A stretch of 64,000 nt of DNA, taken from NCBI RefSeq assembly GCF_900113225.1, contig NZ_FOZE01000003.1, forward strand, positions 496,001-560,000. The letters are read 5' to 3'. The stretch's first letter is position 1. Each line of letters begins with the position of its first letter. The stretch is from Mitsuaria sp. PDC51 (GTDB lineage: Bacteria > Pseudomonadota > Gammaproteobacteria > Burkholderiales > Burkholderiaceae_C). The translations under genes were made by a program, and so were the position numbers. This document shows, in pieces, positions 9,701-16,530 of the stretch. Below the pieces are notes generated by a model that did not search any database, was not told where the DNA came from, and was given only the letters and a program-made list of their open reading frames with translations.

Positions 9701-10729
9701 CAGCGCAGCGACCTGCGCGATCGACAACGCGCCGATCGCGCCCGGGCGCAGCTCGGTGATCCCGGCCAGGCCGCCGATGACGTCCGGGGCCAGTGCCCGG
9801 ATGGCGTCGGCGGACAGGCCGGCCGCGCCCGCGTCCAGCGCGCCCAGGGCGGTGATGGCGACGATCTGCTGGACGCTCATCGCGGCGATGGCGTCGGCGC
9901 TCAGCTGCGCGACGCGGGTGGCGCTCAGGCCGCTCAGGGCCGAGGTGTCCAGCTGCGCGAGGCCGGCGGCCGGCACGGCGGCGAAGGCGTCCGTCGACAG
10001 CGCGTTGATCCAGTCGGCGGAGAAGTCGCTCCAGCGGCCCTCGTCGATGGCCGCCACCTGCGCGACGGACAGCGCGGCAACCGCGTCGGGACGCAGGGCA
10101 TCCAGGCCCATGCCGCTGATGAGTTCCGGGCTCAGCGCCCGGACGGCGCTGGCGGACAAGCCGGCGACGCCGGCGTCCAGGCTGCCCAGCGACGTGATCG
10201 AGAGGAGTTGCTCGACGCTCAGGGCGGCCACCGCGTCGGCGCTCAGCTCCGAGACGCGGAAGGCGCTCAGCCCGGCCAGCGCGGCGCTGGTGAATTGCGC
10301 GACCTTGGCCGGCGTGATGGCGGCGAAGGCCTGCGGCGACAGCGCGTTGAGCCAGCGCGCCGACAGGTACTTGCCGTCGATGCCGATCGCGGCGACCTGC
10401 TCCGGCGACAGCGCCGCGGCGGCCCTGTCGCCCAGCCAGTGGATGTTGATCAGCTTGCCGACCTGGGCGGGGCTCAGGCCCCGCACCTGGTCGGCCGTCA
10501 TGCCCTGGACCGCCGCGCCCTTCAGATAGTTCAGGGGCGCGATGGCGCTCAACTGGGCCGCGCTCATCGCGGACACCATGGCGCCGGTGAAGGCGGCGAC
10601 CTGGGTGCCGGTCAGCCATTGGCAGTGGGGGATGTCCAGGCCGGCGAGGTCGGCGGGCGCCAGCGCCGCGATCTGGGCGGCCGTCAGGGCGGTGAACTGG
10701 GCTTTGGTCAGGGTATTCAGGGTGGTCAT
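3785..10729 (-). CDS. Giant type I-secreted repeat protein with C-terminal calpain-like (C2) cysteine protease
   Basis: This protein has 2314 residues and no signal peptide. Residues 1 to about 1905 are a degenerate octad repeat, L-[ST]-x-x-x-[VIL]-x-x (for example LSADAVAALSVEQLLSIT), interrupted about 20 times by a Trp-containing unit ending in W[LI]NALS. Residues about 1906-2010 form a non-repetitive, probably helical linker. Residues about 2015-2240 match the calpain protease core: LFKGATGQ, then GYGNCWLISS with the nucleophile Cys2046, SWVRLLEDAYVEAMAS, GGHAFSIIGV with His2203, and FRNPW with Asn2221. The remaining 70 or so residues are Ala/Thr/Gln-rich and would be the place for a C-terminal type I secretion signal. 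No RTX nonapeptide, GG leader or Ig-like domain is visible. Its position between tolC-like and hlyB/hlyD-like genes makes it the obvious cargo. Substrate and target are unknown. The protease assignment is from motifs; the secretion route is inferred from context. Confidence 0.88.
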   Translation of the reverse strand: MTTLNTLTKAQFTALTAAQIAALAPADLAGLDIPHCQWLTGTQVAAFTGAMVSAMSAAQLSAIAPLNYLKGAAVQGMTADQVRGLSPAQVGKLINIHWLGDRAAAALSPEQVAAIGIDGKYLSARWLNALSPQAFAAITPAKVAQFTSAALAGLSAFRVSELSADAVAALSVEQLLSITSLGSLDAGVAGLSASAVRALSPELISGMGLDALRPDAVAALSVAQVAAIDEGRWSDFSADWINALSTDAFAAVPAAGLAQLDTSALSGLSATRVAQLSADAIAAMSVQQIVAITALGALDAGAAGLSADAIRALAPDVIGGLAGITELRPGAIGALSIAQVAALDNERWGELPAEWINALSREVVGGLTTAQIASIPADVVPGLSTAVVSAMSAAQLAAIPSPSLLSPEAAAIRTAALAPTDWSKVNSDWLNALAPSDLARIAPVDFGKLSSTAVLGLQPASIAALTADQVRTINFSWGAMSVAWMQALSPSALAVLPPDNIKQFNKAVAPALSLEALRALAPQQLAVLPGLYTLPAASVAVLSATQVAGITTLSGVTKAWLDALSPGVIGALQPGALATLPTAVVPTLTAATLSGFSSDQLAAINRPDLLNATAAEVRNAALGNFASTNWAQATAAWLNGLSPAELAQLPAGGLALMPSAQMAALLPETIAAMSPAQVAALTRPDLLSAEAAAALAPAQVAALRNGWATASAAWINALSPAAIAAIAPGAVTQWSNSAQLGLSATTVGAMTPAQLAAISNYGALSASAIAAITPEALKALSPMAISRLTRADCLSIEAVRELSAEQARNLSGGLSTVSADWVNALRPDALAAMPAPLLASISRRAVAGLSPATIACLRPDQIVGIPSLALLSADAVAALSAAQVAALCPRLGEVYADWLDNLSHDALPGLDAAAISRLSARVLNGLDADTLQSLSTRQLAAISQPSALAPSALANLSSAQIAALPLDAARIDAAWLNACPASVVALLPATLVGQLPDATLRGLSATTLASMTPAQLAALPHPELLAATVVASLTSTQLSSLRIDWTRVDAAWINALSGEAKAALPAAAIGALNATTVAGLSVATILAMSPQQLASLATPDALSADAASVRGLLLATPDWSTVSAATFNALGQAAIAILPASAIAQLPSATVQGLNAATLAAMSATQLSVLPTPEQLAPSALAGLSAAQVAALPIAWNNVTADWLNALPASAIAAIPTASIGKLSTTIAPALGADAVRAMTPAQVATLPALNSLSLTAVAALTPAQTAGLTVRMNAYSADWINALSPTAISALPPSIIEPLSPTEVARLSPASAAALTPGQIKVMDDVSRLSQAAVAALTPIQTPWFMPSEWSTLKFDALSPAALAAIPPSIIAGLSTSMAPRLTAAVVGRMTLAQIASLPAIGTLPAAATAALTPAQAGALLNLASVTPAWLTALSPTAFVALSPVALATLPATAVAGLSPALVSAMNADQLMSLPFTERLSSDASAARTALLGQAATINGAAFTADQLNAMSAESLAALPAGAFALVPPTVIQALLPATVAAMTPAQVAALRNPEMLSTAAVAVLSADQVSGIRAGWNAVGAAWLNALSPAAAAALPAMGLARLSTGAVAGLSAATVSALNADQIAAIANLPSLAAGTTGLTADTIRGLAPAQIARIANLQVLTDAAVHALSPDQVRAISSSFSYMWGAWFNALTPEALAAVPAAGIKAMYTGSVPQLSAACIGALTLEQFAALDTNRLSAAGASGLRPDMIRTLSPARIATLPGLEALSPAAVAALSADQVGAIQAGAWNKLNPGWLGALSTDAWGSVPTTAFGRFTAATMRSLTAASVSGWTAEQFAAVANVGWIPEAAASAIRPEQLSRVTDFDTVSARWLNALSVEAFAAIPADGVNQMSLAALQGLDATRRGIAMGKADKTHAGYLAAASRDAGISYDSVLAMLTGMQSGIGADGLSVDQFAAINGMLSGAKAVNGGQTYVSSLLTSMIGKDGLAAGMSADAFTASVNKWFLGTNNPKAASYVDLSDSVLFKGATGQAALSVAQGGYGNCWLISSVEELAAVAPDRLSGLISANGNGTFAVKFYSGGADNPFFITVDGVASSQGASVAGGSWVRLLEDAYVEAMASGYFVANGHAQIENDYSIGMGGNYGRIAQRSLTGGVNKIYGSGIDAREAVVAALEDGSGLVTHGSWRSATDENGKTTLVGGHAFSIIGVNETNGKYIFRNPWSSSMVFEMSAQELDALPGSCNFSVTEMGDEYGSQALRDMTAAGATAMAQALTDTAALVQAMAGFAQASGAMTTASPEDRPQTAAPLLATSR
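5015..10729 (-). repeat. Tandem octad-repeat region of the giant secreted protein
   Basis: About 5.7 kb of coding sequence encodes more than 100 degenerate copies of an 8-residue unit, L-[ST]-[PA]-x-[QAV]-[VIL]-A-[AGR]. Ser or Thr after the Leu, followed by Pro/Ala and an acidic residue or Gln, looks like a helix N-cap, so each unit could be one or two helical turns in a solenoid. Longer cassettes of the type W-x(3-5)-[SV]-x-[AD]-W-[LI]-N-A-L-S recur every 60-110 residues. The nucleotide copies are diverged, so this is an old protein repeat and not a recent DNA amplification. I do not recognise a named repeat family. Confidence 0.85.
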
Positions 10730-10845
10730 GGTGTGGTGAGCTGGTGGCTCTTTCGAGGGAGGGAATGGCCGGAAAAGGTCGGCCGCGGGACAACAGCGGG
10801 CGCTTCTCCTCGGTCCTTCCGGGAGTCGCGCGGGCTTGGGGGGAA

Positions 10846-12228
10846 TCAGGGGGTGGGCAGCGGGCCGTCGAGCGCGGCGATGCCGTCTCTATTCATTTCG
10901 CCGAGGTCCGACATCAATTTCAGCCGGGCCGCGTTCCACTGGTATTCGCACTGGGCTCGTGCATCGAGCGCGTCGACCAGGGTGCCTTGGGCGGAAATCA
11001 GTTCCAGGATGTCCGAGACGCCGCGTTCATATCGATTCGTCGCGGAATCCATGGCCGATTGCGCGGCCTGGAGCAATTGATTCGCGGCGTCGATGTTGTC
11101 CAGCGAGGCCGCCAATTCCGCGTGGGTCTTGACCAGCTCCAGCAGGACGCGGTTTTCGGTGTCCGTCACCTGCAGTTCGGATTTCTCCGCCTGCGCCTGG
11201 GCTTCCTGGATCTTGTTGCGACGGGAATCACCATCGAACAGCGGAATCGTGATCGTGGCGCCGACGGTGAAGGTGCTCGAGCGCGAGGCCTGGACGCTCT
11301 GGTTCGGATAACCATTGCGGTAGTTGGCCGCGGTGAAGTCGATGGTGGGGCGCCCGGCCGCCCGGGCGGCGGCGACGCCGGCCTGGCTCGCGTCGCGCTG
11401 ATAGCGGGCGGCGAGGATGGCCGGGTGGTGGGCCCTGGCCTCATCCAGCAGCTGGCCCAGGTCGGGCAAATCGGCGCGCGACGGGGTCGGGCTCTTGTCC
11501 GGGAGGCGCAGCGCCGTGCCGGCCGGCACGCCCATGGTCTGGACCAGCACCGCGGTGGCCTTGTCCAGCTCCGCCTTGGCGCGCTGCAGGTTCAAGCGTG
11601 CGCGGGCCAGCGAGGCCTCGGCCTGCAGGGTGTCGGCGCGACTGGCGGCGCCCTTCTGCTCCCGGTCGCGGGCGGCGTCACGGGTGCGCTGCGCCAGCGC
11701 CACCGACTGCTGGCGCGCGCCCAGCGTGGCGCTCGCCTGCAGGGCGGAGAAATAGGCCTGGATGGTGTCGGAGACGGTCCGGCGCACGGCGTCGTCGTAG
11801 GTGCTGGTGGCCGCGGTCAGCAGGCGTTCGGCCATTTCCTCGCGGGCGGCGCGCTCGCCGAAGTCGAAGAGTCGCCAGCTCAGGCCGAGATAACTGCTGT
11901 AGCCGGTGACGCGCTGGTTGCCGCCCGGCGACTGGGTGCTCTGGCTGGTATTGCTTTGCGCCGTCAGCGAGGCATTGACCGTCGGGAGATAAGCCGCCTT
12001 GGCCGCGGCCAGTTGGATTTTCTGCGCCTTGATGGAAACCCAGGCCGTGGCTGTGCGGGTATCCCGGCACAGGGCACTGTCGACGGCGGCGCTGAGCGTA
12101 ACCAGGGTTTGGGCATCGAGGGTGGTCGTGCAATCCGGTGGGGTTTCCGCCAAGGCGCCAATTTGAATGGCGCCGCCGATGCCAAAGGCCAGTATTGGCC
12201 GCAGCCAGAGGTGATTGATCGACCGCAT
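10846..12228 (-). CDS. TolC-family outer-membrane efflux/secretion channel
   Basis: This 460-residue protein has an N-terminal signal-like segment (LWLRPILAFGIGGAIQIGALAE) and the two-fold helical repeats of TolC-type channels. Family landmarks include YLPTVNASLTAQSN, LSWRLFDFGERAA, ASRADTLQAEASLARARLNL, ITIPLFDGDSRRNKIQEA and RYERGVSDILELISAQ. It would form the trimeric outer-membrane exit duct for the exporter encoded downstream. The start is supported by AGGGAG five bases upstream. It is the first gene of the secretion set, 116 bp before the giant cargo gene and in the same direction. Burkholderiales usually carry a general tolC elsewhere, so a locus-specific copy suggests a dedicated system. 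Confidence 0.92.
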   Translation of the reverse strand: MRSINHLWLRPILAFGIGGAIQIGALAETPPDCTTTLDAQTLVTLSAAVDSALCRDTRTATAWVSIKAQKIQLAAAKAAYLPTVNASLTAQSNTSQSTQSPGGNQRVTGYSSYLGLSWRLFDFGERAAREEMAERLLTAATSTYDDAVRRTVSDTIQAYFSALQASATLGARQQSVALAQRTRDAARDREQKGAASRADTLQAEASLARARLNLQRAKAELDKATAVLVQTMGVPAGTALRLPDKSPTPSRADLPDLGQLLDEARAHHPAILAARYQRDASQAGVAAARAAGRPTIDFTAANYRNGYPNQSVQASRSSTFTVGATITIPLFDGDSRRNKIQEAQAQAEKSELQVTDTENRVLLELVKTHAELAASLDNIDAANQLLQAAQSAMDSATNRYERGVSDILELISAQGTLVDALDARAQCEYQWNAARLKLMSDLGEMNRDGIAALDGPLPTP

Positions 12229-12560
12229 GGAAACTCCCTGGAAACTGGCCCGGCGGACTGCTGGGTCACGGCGAAAATCTCAATTCGCCAGGTCAGTTTA
12301 GGAAGCGAAAGAAGGCTCCGGATGTCGATTCCGTCAATGTCTTTCGGCGGCGGCTGAACCGATCATCGATTGATCAATTCAAGGGATTCTGCTGCCTTGA
12401 TTCTGCTGATTTTGTTGAGGCCAATCACCCGAATGGGTGGGGTGCCTGAATATGTTATTGACGCGTTGAGAAACTACTAATGTTTGCTAGTTAATTTGAG
12501 TAGGTATTCCAGCAAATCGCGGCGTCAATTGGTTTGGCGTCGCGCGCGCCCACCCTCCGC
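12229..12560 (-). promoter_or_regulatory. A+T-rich upstream region of the type I secretion locus
   Basis: The 330 bp before the tolC-like start are far richer in A+T than the flanks and contain no gene. Visible elements are a perfect palindrome ATTGATCAAT at 12369-12378 and a direct repeat GATTCTGCTG at 12385-12394 and 12399-12408, followed by a degenerate third copy GATTTTGTTG at 12409-12418. On the minus strand a TTGACG hexamer occurs near 12530 without a convincing -10 partner. This is where the promoter and operators of the four-gene secretion set should lie; the exact start cannot be read from sequence. Confidence 0.45.
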
Positions 12561-12608
12561 GAAGCCAGGCGCCATCGGCGATGCGCGCCCTTTCGCGGAC
12601 GAACGAAA

Positions 12609-12641
12609 GCCGGCGCGCGATGCAGGGCATCGGGCGCCGGC
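12609..12641 (-). terminator. Terminator hairpin after the 2OG dioxygenase gene
   Basis: A long hairpin (arm GCCGGCGC, inner arm CGATGC, loop AGG, then GCATCG and GCGCCGGC, with one G/G mismatch) begins 30 bp beyond the stop of the minus-strand dioxygenase gene. The minus-strand RNA continues UUUCGUUCG, a modest U-rich tail. It fits an intrinsic terminator separating this gene from the secretion locus. Confidence 0.6.
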
Positions 12642-12670
12642 GGACTAGCAAAAAGAAGGGAGTGAGTGGC

Positions 12671-13417
12671 TCAGCGGCCCATGAAGGCGTCGGCGCGCAG
12701 GGTCACCACCAGGGTGTCGCGGTGGCCCGGATGGGTGGGCTCCATCGGCTGGATGGGGGTGGTCTCGTGGATCACGCGCTCGTCGTCGAGCAGCAGCAGC
12801 GTCCAGGGCTCCATCATCGTGAAGCGCTGGCCGCGCGGACCGTCGGCCTCGAAGACGCGCGACTCGCCCCCCTTGATGCCATGGCGGGCCAGCATGAAGA
12901 CGGCCACCAGGTCCACGCCGTCGCGGTGCGCGCCTTCGGGCGTCGGGCGGCCGATGCCGCCGGCGGTGTCGATGCGGAACTGGTGCGCCTCGACGAACCA
13001 CGGGCGCGCGCCCTTGAGCCGGTCGGCCACGCCCGCCAGGCCCAGCAGCAGGCGCGGCCAGATGGGCAGCTCCACGGCGGCGGGCTCCATGGGCTCGAAC
13101 CAGCGCTCGATGCCGCCGTGCAGCGCGTTGTAGTCCACCGGCTGCCAGTGCGCGCGGTGCGGCGCCAGGCGCACCGACGGGTCGGCCTGCGCGTCGACGA
13201 CGAAGCTCGCGTGCCGCCGGAAGCGGTAGCGACCGCCGTCGCGCAGGTAGGCGTCGGGCGGCAGGTCGTTCCAGAAGGGTTGCAGCCCGCGCAGGTCACT
13301 CGCCTGGCAGTGCAACCAATGCGTCAGGCTCTCCGGCGCGATGACGGTGTGACCGAGGTCCTGCAGTTGCTGCTCGAACTGCGCGGCGCTGGAGTAGGGC
13401 GGCGGGAAATGCTTCAT
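12671..13417 (-). CDS. 2OG-Fe(II) dioxygenase family protein (2OG-Fe_Oxy_2 type)
   Basis: This 248-residue cytosolic protein resembles the 2OG-Fe dioxygenase family that includes free-amino-acid hydroxylases such as isoleucine 4-hydroxylase. Iron ligands are visible as H-x-D in PEGAHRDGVDLVAVFM and a distal His in DERVIHETTPI. Other family landmarks are FRIDTAGGIGRPTPEG and KGGESRVFEADG. The ATG at 13417 (MKHFPPPYSS) was preferred to an upstream in-frame ATG at 13441. It stands alone with its own terminator hairpin. Substrate cannot be inferred. Confidence 0.8.
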   Translation of the reverse strand: MKHFPPPYSSAAQFEQQLQDLGHTVIAPESLTHWLHCQASDLRGLQPFWNDLPPDAYLRDGGRYRFRRHASFVVDAQADPSVRLAPHRAHWQPVDYNALHGGIERWFEPMEPAAVELPIWPRLLLGLAGVADRLKGARPWFVEAHQFRIDTAGGIGRPTPEGAHRDGVDLVAVFMLARHGIKGGESRVFEADGPRGQRFTMMEPWTLLLLDDERVIHETTPIQPMEPTHPGHRDTLVVTLRADAFMGR

Positions 13418-13504
13418 GCCCGCGAGTATCGGACGCCTCACCCGCCCTGGCGCATGTCACGCCGGCAACACGGGATTCGCGGTGCGCAAAGCGCTGCCGC
13501 CGGC

Positions 13505-14542
13505 TCAGCCGGCGTGCTTGTCAGCCTCGGAGGTGAACGCGTCGGCGTAGAACTCCTCCGCCGGCAGGCCGCAGCGGGCGACGAAGTCGCGCTGCGCCGA
13601 CTCCACCATGACGGGCGCGCCGCAGGCGTAGACCTGGTGGCGCGAGAGGTCCGGCAGGTCGGCCATCACGGCCTGGTGGACGAATCCGGTGCGACCGGTC
13701 CAGCCGTCCTCGGCCCTGGGCTCGGACAGCACCGGCACGTAGCTCAGCGTGGGCATCGCCGCGGCGGCCTGGACCGCCCAGTCGTGCAGGTAGAGGTCGG
13801 CCTGGCCGCGCGCGCCCCAGTACAGCGTCACCGGGCGGGTGATGCCCTGGTCCTGGATGCGCTCCAGGATCGCCTTGATCGGCGCGAAGCCGGTGCCCGA
13901 GGCCAGCAGCACGATCGGCTTGTCGCTGTCCTCGCGCAGGAAGAAGCTGCCGAAGGGGCCTTCCATGCGAAGGATGTCCTTTTCCTTGAGCGCGCCGAAG
14001 ACGTGGTCGGTGAACTTGCCGCCGGGCATGTGGCGGATGTGCAGCTCGATGGCCGGCGGGGTGCCCAGGCGGCTCGGTGCATTGGCCATCGAGTAGCTGC
14101 GGCGGGCGCCGTCGCGCAGGATGAACTCGACGTACTGGCCGGCGCGGTATTGCAGGTTCTGGTTGGCCGGCAGCTGCAGCCGGACGACGGCGACGTCGCC
14201 GGCCGGCTTCTCGATAGTGATCACGCGGCTGGGCAGCTTGAGCACCGGGAACTCGCCGGCGCCGGGCACCGTGCGGGCCTCGACGACGCAATCGGTCTGC
14301 GGCCTGGCGCAGCAGGTGAGGATCATGCCGGCGGCTTCCTCGGCCGGCGGCAGCGCCTTGGACTGGTGCTCGCCGTGCACGACCTGGCCCTCGACCAGCT
14401 TGCTCTTGCAGGAACCGCAGGCGCCGTCCTTGCAGCCGTAGGGCAGGCCGATGCCCTGGCGGATGGCGGCGGCCAGCACGGTTTCGTCGTCGTCGACGGT
14501 GAAGTTGCGGCCGGCGGGCAGGACGGTGACCTGGAAGCTCAT
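13505..14542 (-). CDS. CDP-6-deoxy-delta-3,4-glucoseen reductase-like flavin/2Fe-2S oxidoreductase
   Basis: This 345-residue electron-transfer protein has an N-terminal plant-type 2Fe-2S ferredoxin domain (YGCKDGACGSCKSKL and ILTCCA supply four Cys). An FAD-binding reductase domain follows (RSYSMANAPS, the R-x-Y-S flavin motif), then an NAD(P)-binding domain (LLASGTGFAPIKAIL, YWGAR, YACGAPVMV). This architecture is that of AscD/RfbI-type reductases and of phenol-hydroxylase reductases. Burkholderiales commonly carry this copy next to an epimerase-like SDR, as here (divergent, 154 bp apart). The real electron acceptor is unknown. Sequence upstream of 14542 in the same frame is composition noise from the divergent gene. 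Confidence 0.88.
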   Translation of the reverse strand: MSFQVTVLPAGRNFTVDDDETVLAAAIRQGIGLPYGCKDGACGSCKSKLVEGQVVHGEHQSKALPPAEEAAGMILTCCARPQTDCVVEARTVPGAGEFPVLKLPSRVITIEKPAGDVAVVRLQLPANQNLQYRAGQYVEFILRDGARRSYSMANAPSRLGTPPAIELHIRHMPGGKFTDHVFGALKEKDILRMEGPFGSFFLREDSDKPIVLLASGTGFAPIKAILERIQDQGITRPVTLYWGARGQADLYLHDWAVQAAAAMPTLSYVPVLSEPRAEDGWTGRTGFVHQAVMADLPDLSRHQVYACGAPVMVESAQRDFVARCGLPAEEFYADAFTSEADKHAG

Positions 14543-14696
14543 GGTGCGGGGCGGCGCGGACGGACCCGCGTCATGTCGAGAGGGAAAGGAAGGCGGCGGA
14601 AGCGACACGGCCCGCGCGGTCCGGAGACCGGGGCGCGAGCCGTGCCAGCCGTAAACTGGCCCGCCATTTTGCCCCAGCCCCGCAGCGCCCCTCGTC

Positions 14697-15620
14697 ATGC
14701 CTGGTTCCCCGTCCGCTTCGCCCGCCGCTTCCCATCGCGCCCGCCGCGGCCGCCTGTTGATCGTCGGCTGTGGCGACGTCGGCCTGCGCGTGCTGCGGCT
14801 GCTGGCCGGGCGCTGGACGGTCTTCGCGCTGACCAGCAGCGCCGCGCGCGTCGACGCGCTGCGCGCCGCGGGCGCGATCCCGCTGATCGGCGACCTGGAC
14901 GACGCGGCGACGCTCGGTCGGCTCGCCGGCCTGGCGGACCGGGTGCTGCATCTGGCGCCGCCGGCCGCGCAGGGGCGCACCGACGAACGCACGCGGCACC
15001 TGCTGCAGGCGCTGTCGCGCTCGGGGGCGCCGCGGCACCTGGTCTATGCCAGCACCAGCGGCGTCTACGGCGACTGCGGCGGCGCGCGCATCGATGAGAC
15101 GCGCCGTCCGAATCCGTCCAACGAGCGCGCCTGGCGCCGCGTCGATGCCGAGTCGCAGCTGCGCCAGTGGGGGCGGGCGACCGGCTGCCCGGTGACGATC
15201 CTGCGGGTGCCCGGCATCTATGCGTTCGACCGCGCCGGCGGGCATCCGCGCGAGCGGCTGGGCAAGGGCCTGCCGGTGCTGGCGCGCGAGGACGACGTCT
15301 ACACCAACCACATCCAGGCCGATGACCTGGCGCGCGCCTGCCTGCTGGCGCTGATGCGCGGGCCGGCGCAGCGGGTGATCCACGCGAGCGACGACAGCGA
15401 GCTGCTGATGGGCGACTACTTCGACCTGGCCGCCGCGTTGTGCGGTTTGGCGCCGCCGGCGCGGGTCGCGCGCGCGCAGGCGTCGGCGGTGTTCTCGCCG
15501 ATGCAGATGAGCTTCATGAATGAATCGCGCCGGATGGACAACGGTCGGCTCAAGCGCGAACTGCGCCTGCGGCTGCGTTATCCGACGCCGCGCGAGGGCC
15601 TGCTGGCGGTCGAACGCTGA
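14697..15620 (+). CDS. NAD(P)-binding SDR / epimerase-like protein (YeeZ-like)
   Basis: This 307-residue atypical short-chain dehydrogenase has a Rossmann motif near the N-terminus (LLIVGCGDVGLRVL), the strand LVYASTSGVYGD typical of sugar epimerases, and IRVPGIYAFDR. The usual YxxxK pair is not obvious; VYGDCGG and RAWRRVDAESQLRQW occupy that region, so catalysis is uncertain. It starts divergently from the reductase gene and ends shortly before the convergent rhomboid gene. Likely nucleotide-sugar or nucleoside-diphosphate related; substrate unknown. Confidence 0.8.
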   Translation: MPGSPSASPAASHRARRGRLLIVGCGDVGLRVLRLLAGRWTVFALTSSAARVDALRAAGAIPLIGDLDDAATLGRLAGLADRVLHLAPPAAQGRTDERTRHLLQALSRSGAPRHLVYASTSGVYGDCGGARIDETRRPNPSNERAWRRVDAESQLRQWGRATGCPVTILRVPGIYAFDRAGGHPRERLGKGLPVLAREDDVYTNHIQADDLARACLLALMRGPAQRVIHASDDSELLMGDYFDLAAALCGLAPPARVARAQASAVFSPMQMSFMNESRRMDNGRLKRELRLRLRYPTPREGLLAVER

Positions 15621-15663
15621 CCGCCGCGGGGGAGTCGCCGAGGGCTGAGCGTCCCGGCCGGCT

Positions 15664-16251
15664 TCAGCGCCGCCGTCCGCCGCGCCAGTAGTTCACCATC
15701 AGCCAGGCGCCCAGCATGCCGCCCAGGTGGGCGAAGTGGGCGATGCCGCTGGAGCTCGTGATGCCGAGCACCAGCTCGATCGCGCCGAAGATGGCGACGA
15801 AGACCTTGGCCTTCATCGGGATCGGGGGGAAGAGCGGCATGATGATCCGGTCCGGGAACATCAAGCCGTAGGACAGCAGCAGGCCGAAGAGCGCGCCCGA
15901 GGCGCCCACCGTCGGCGCGCCCGAGCCGATCAGCAGCGTGAACACGAGCTGCGCGGCGGCGGCCGTCAGCGCGCTGGCCACCAGCAGCTGCGCGTAGCGC
16001 TTGCCGCCCCACAGCGCTTCCAGCTCCGAGCCGAACATCCACAGGCCCAGCATGTTGAAGAACAGGTGCCAGGCGTCGCCGTGCAGGAAGGCGTAGGTCA
16101 GCGGCTGCCAGGGCTCGAAGCGGCCGGTGTTCAGCGGCCACAGCGCCATCTGGAAGTTCAGCATCGCCAGCGAGGGCACGACGATGGGCAGGCAGAACAG
16201 GCCCACGCAGATCAGCATGAAGGCCTTGGTGACCGGTGGAATGAATGGCAT
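15664..16251 (-). CDS. Rhomboid-family intramembrane serine protease
   Basis: This 195-residue polytopic membrane protein has about six transmembrane helices. Hallmarks are YAFLHGDAWHLFFNML (HxxxxHxxxN on TM2), the nucleophile in GASGALFGLL, and the catalytic His in AHFAHLGGMLGAWL, which complete the Ser-His dyad. The start at 16251 (MPFIPPVTKAF) was chosen because upstream codons run into the region beside the tRNA and lack rhomboid similarity. It cleaves substrates inside the membrane; the substrate is unknown. It is convergent with the epimerase-like gene, with 43 bp between stops. Confidence 0.93.
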   Translation of the reverse strand: MPFIPPVTKAFMLICVGLFCLPIVVPSLAMLNFQMALWPLNTGRFEPWQPLTYAFLHGDAWHLFFNMLGLWMFGSELEALWGGKRYAQLLVASALTAAAAQLVFTLLIGSGAPTVGASGALFGLLLSYGLMFPDRIIMPLFPPIPMKAKVFVAIFGAIELVLGITSSSGIAHFAHLGGMLGAWLMVNYWRGGRRR

Positions 16252-16530
16252 CGCGGCGCGTCTTCGGGGGAGACAAAGGAAAGGCGCCCTGCGGCGCCAC
16301 CGGCGAATCCTGACCCCCGTCGTTGGGGGCAGGACGATCGGGCGAGTGTATCCAAGCTTGATGAGGGCAAGCACTGGCCCCCATCGGCGCGACCGCAGTG
16401 CGAGCGACGGCCGCGCCGATGTCGCGGGGGCGCGGCGGATCGCGCGGGCGCGGCGACGCCGAGCCGCGAATGCGGAACGAATGCGGAACGATGGGGCGTT
16501 GCTGAGACGAGAGCTGACCACTTTCCAGAG

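Noticed and set aside
3785-10729. RTX calcium-binding nonapeptides in the giant protein
   Set aside because: I looked for GGxGxDxUx along the protein and found none; Gly-rich spots such as GMGGNYGRI belong to the protease domain.
5015-10729. TAL-effector-like DNA-binding repeats, suggested by LSPEQVAAI/LTPAQVAAL units
   Set aside because: The resemblance is limited to the first helix of a TALE repeat. The period is 8, not about 34, and there is no variable di-residue.
4178-11080. Very long plus-strand open frames (over 1300 and 800 codons) opposite the giant cargo gene
   Set aside because: They are antisense shadows of a G+C-rich repetitive gene. Their translations are Arg/Gly/Gln-rich noise without domains, whereas the minus strand gives a coherent repeat protein with a protease domain.
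12645-13001. 118-codon minus-strand frame overlapping the 2OG dioxygenase end
   Set aside because: Out-of-frame shadow with His/Arg/Pro-rich translation and no supporting motif.
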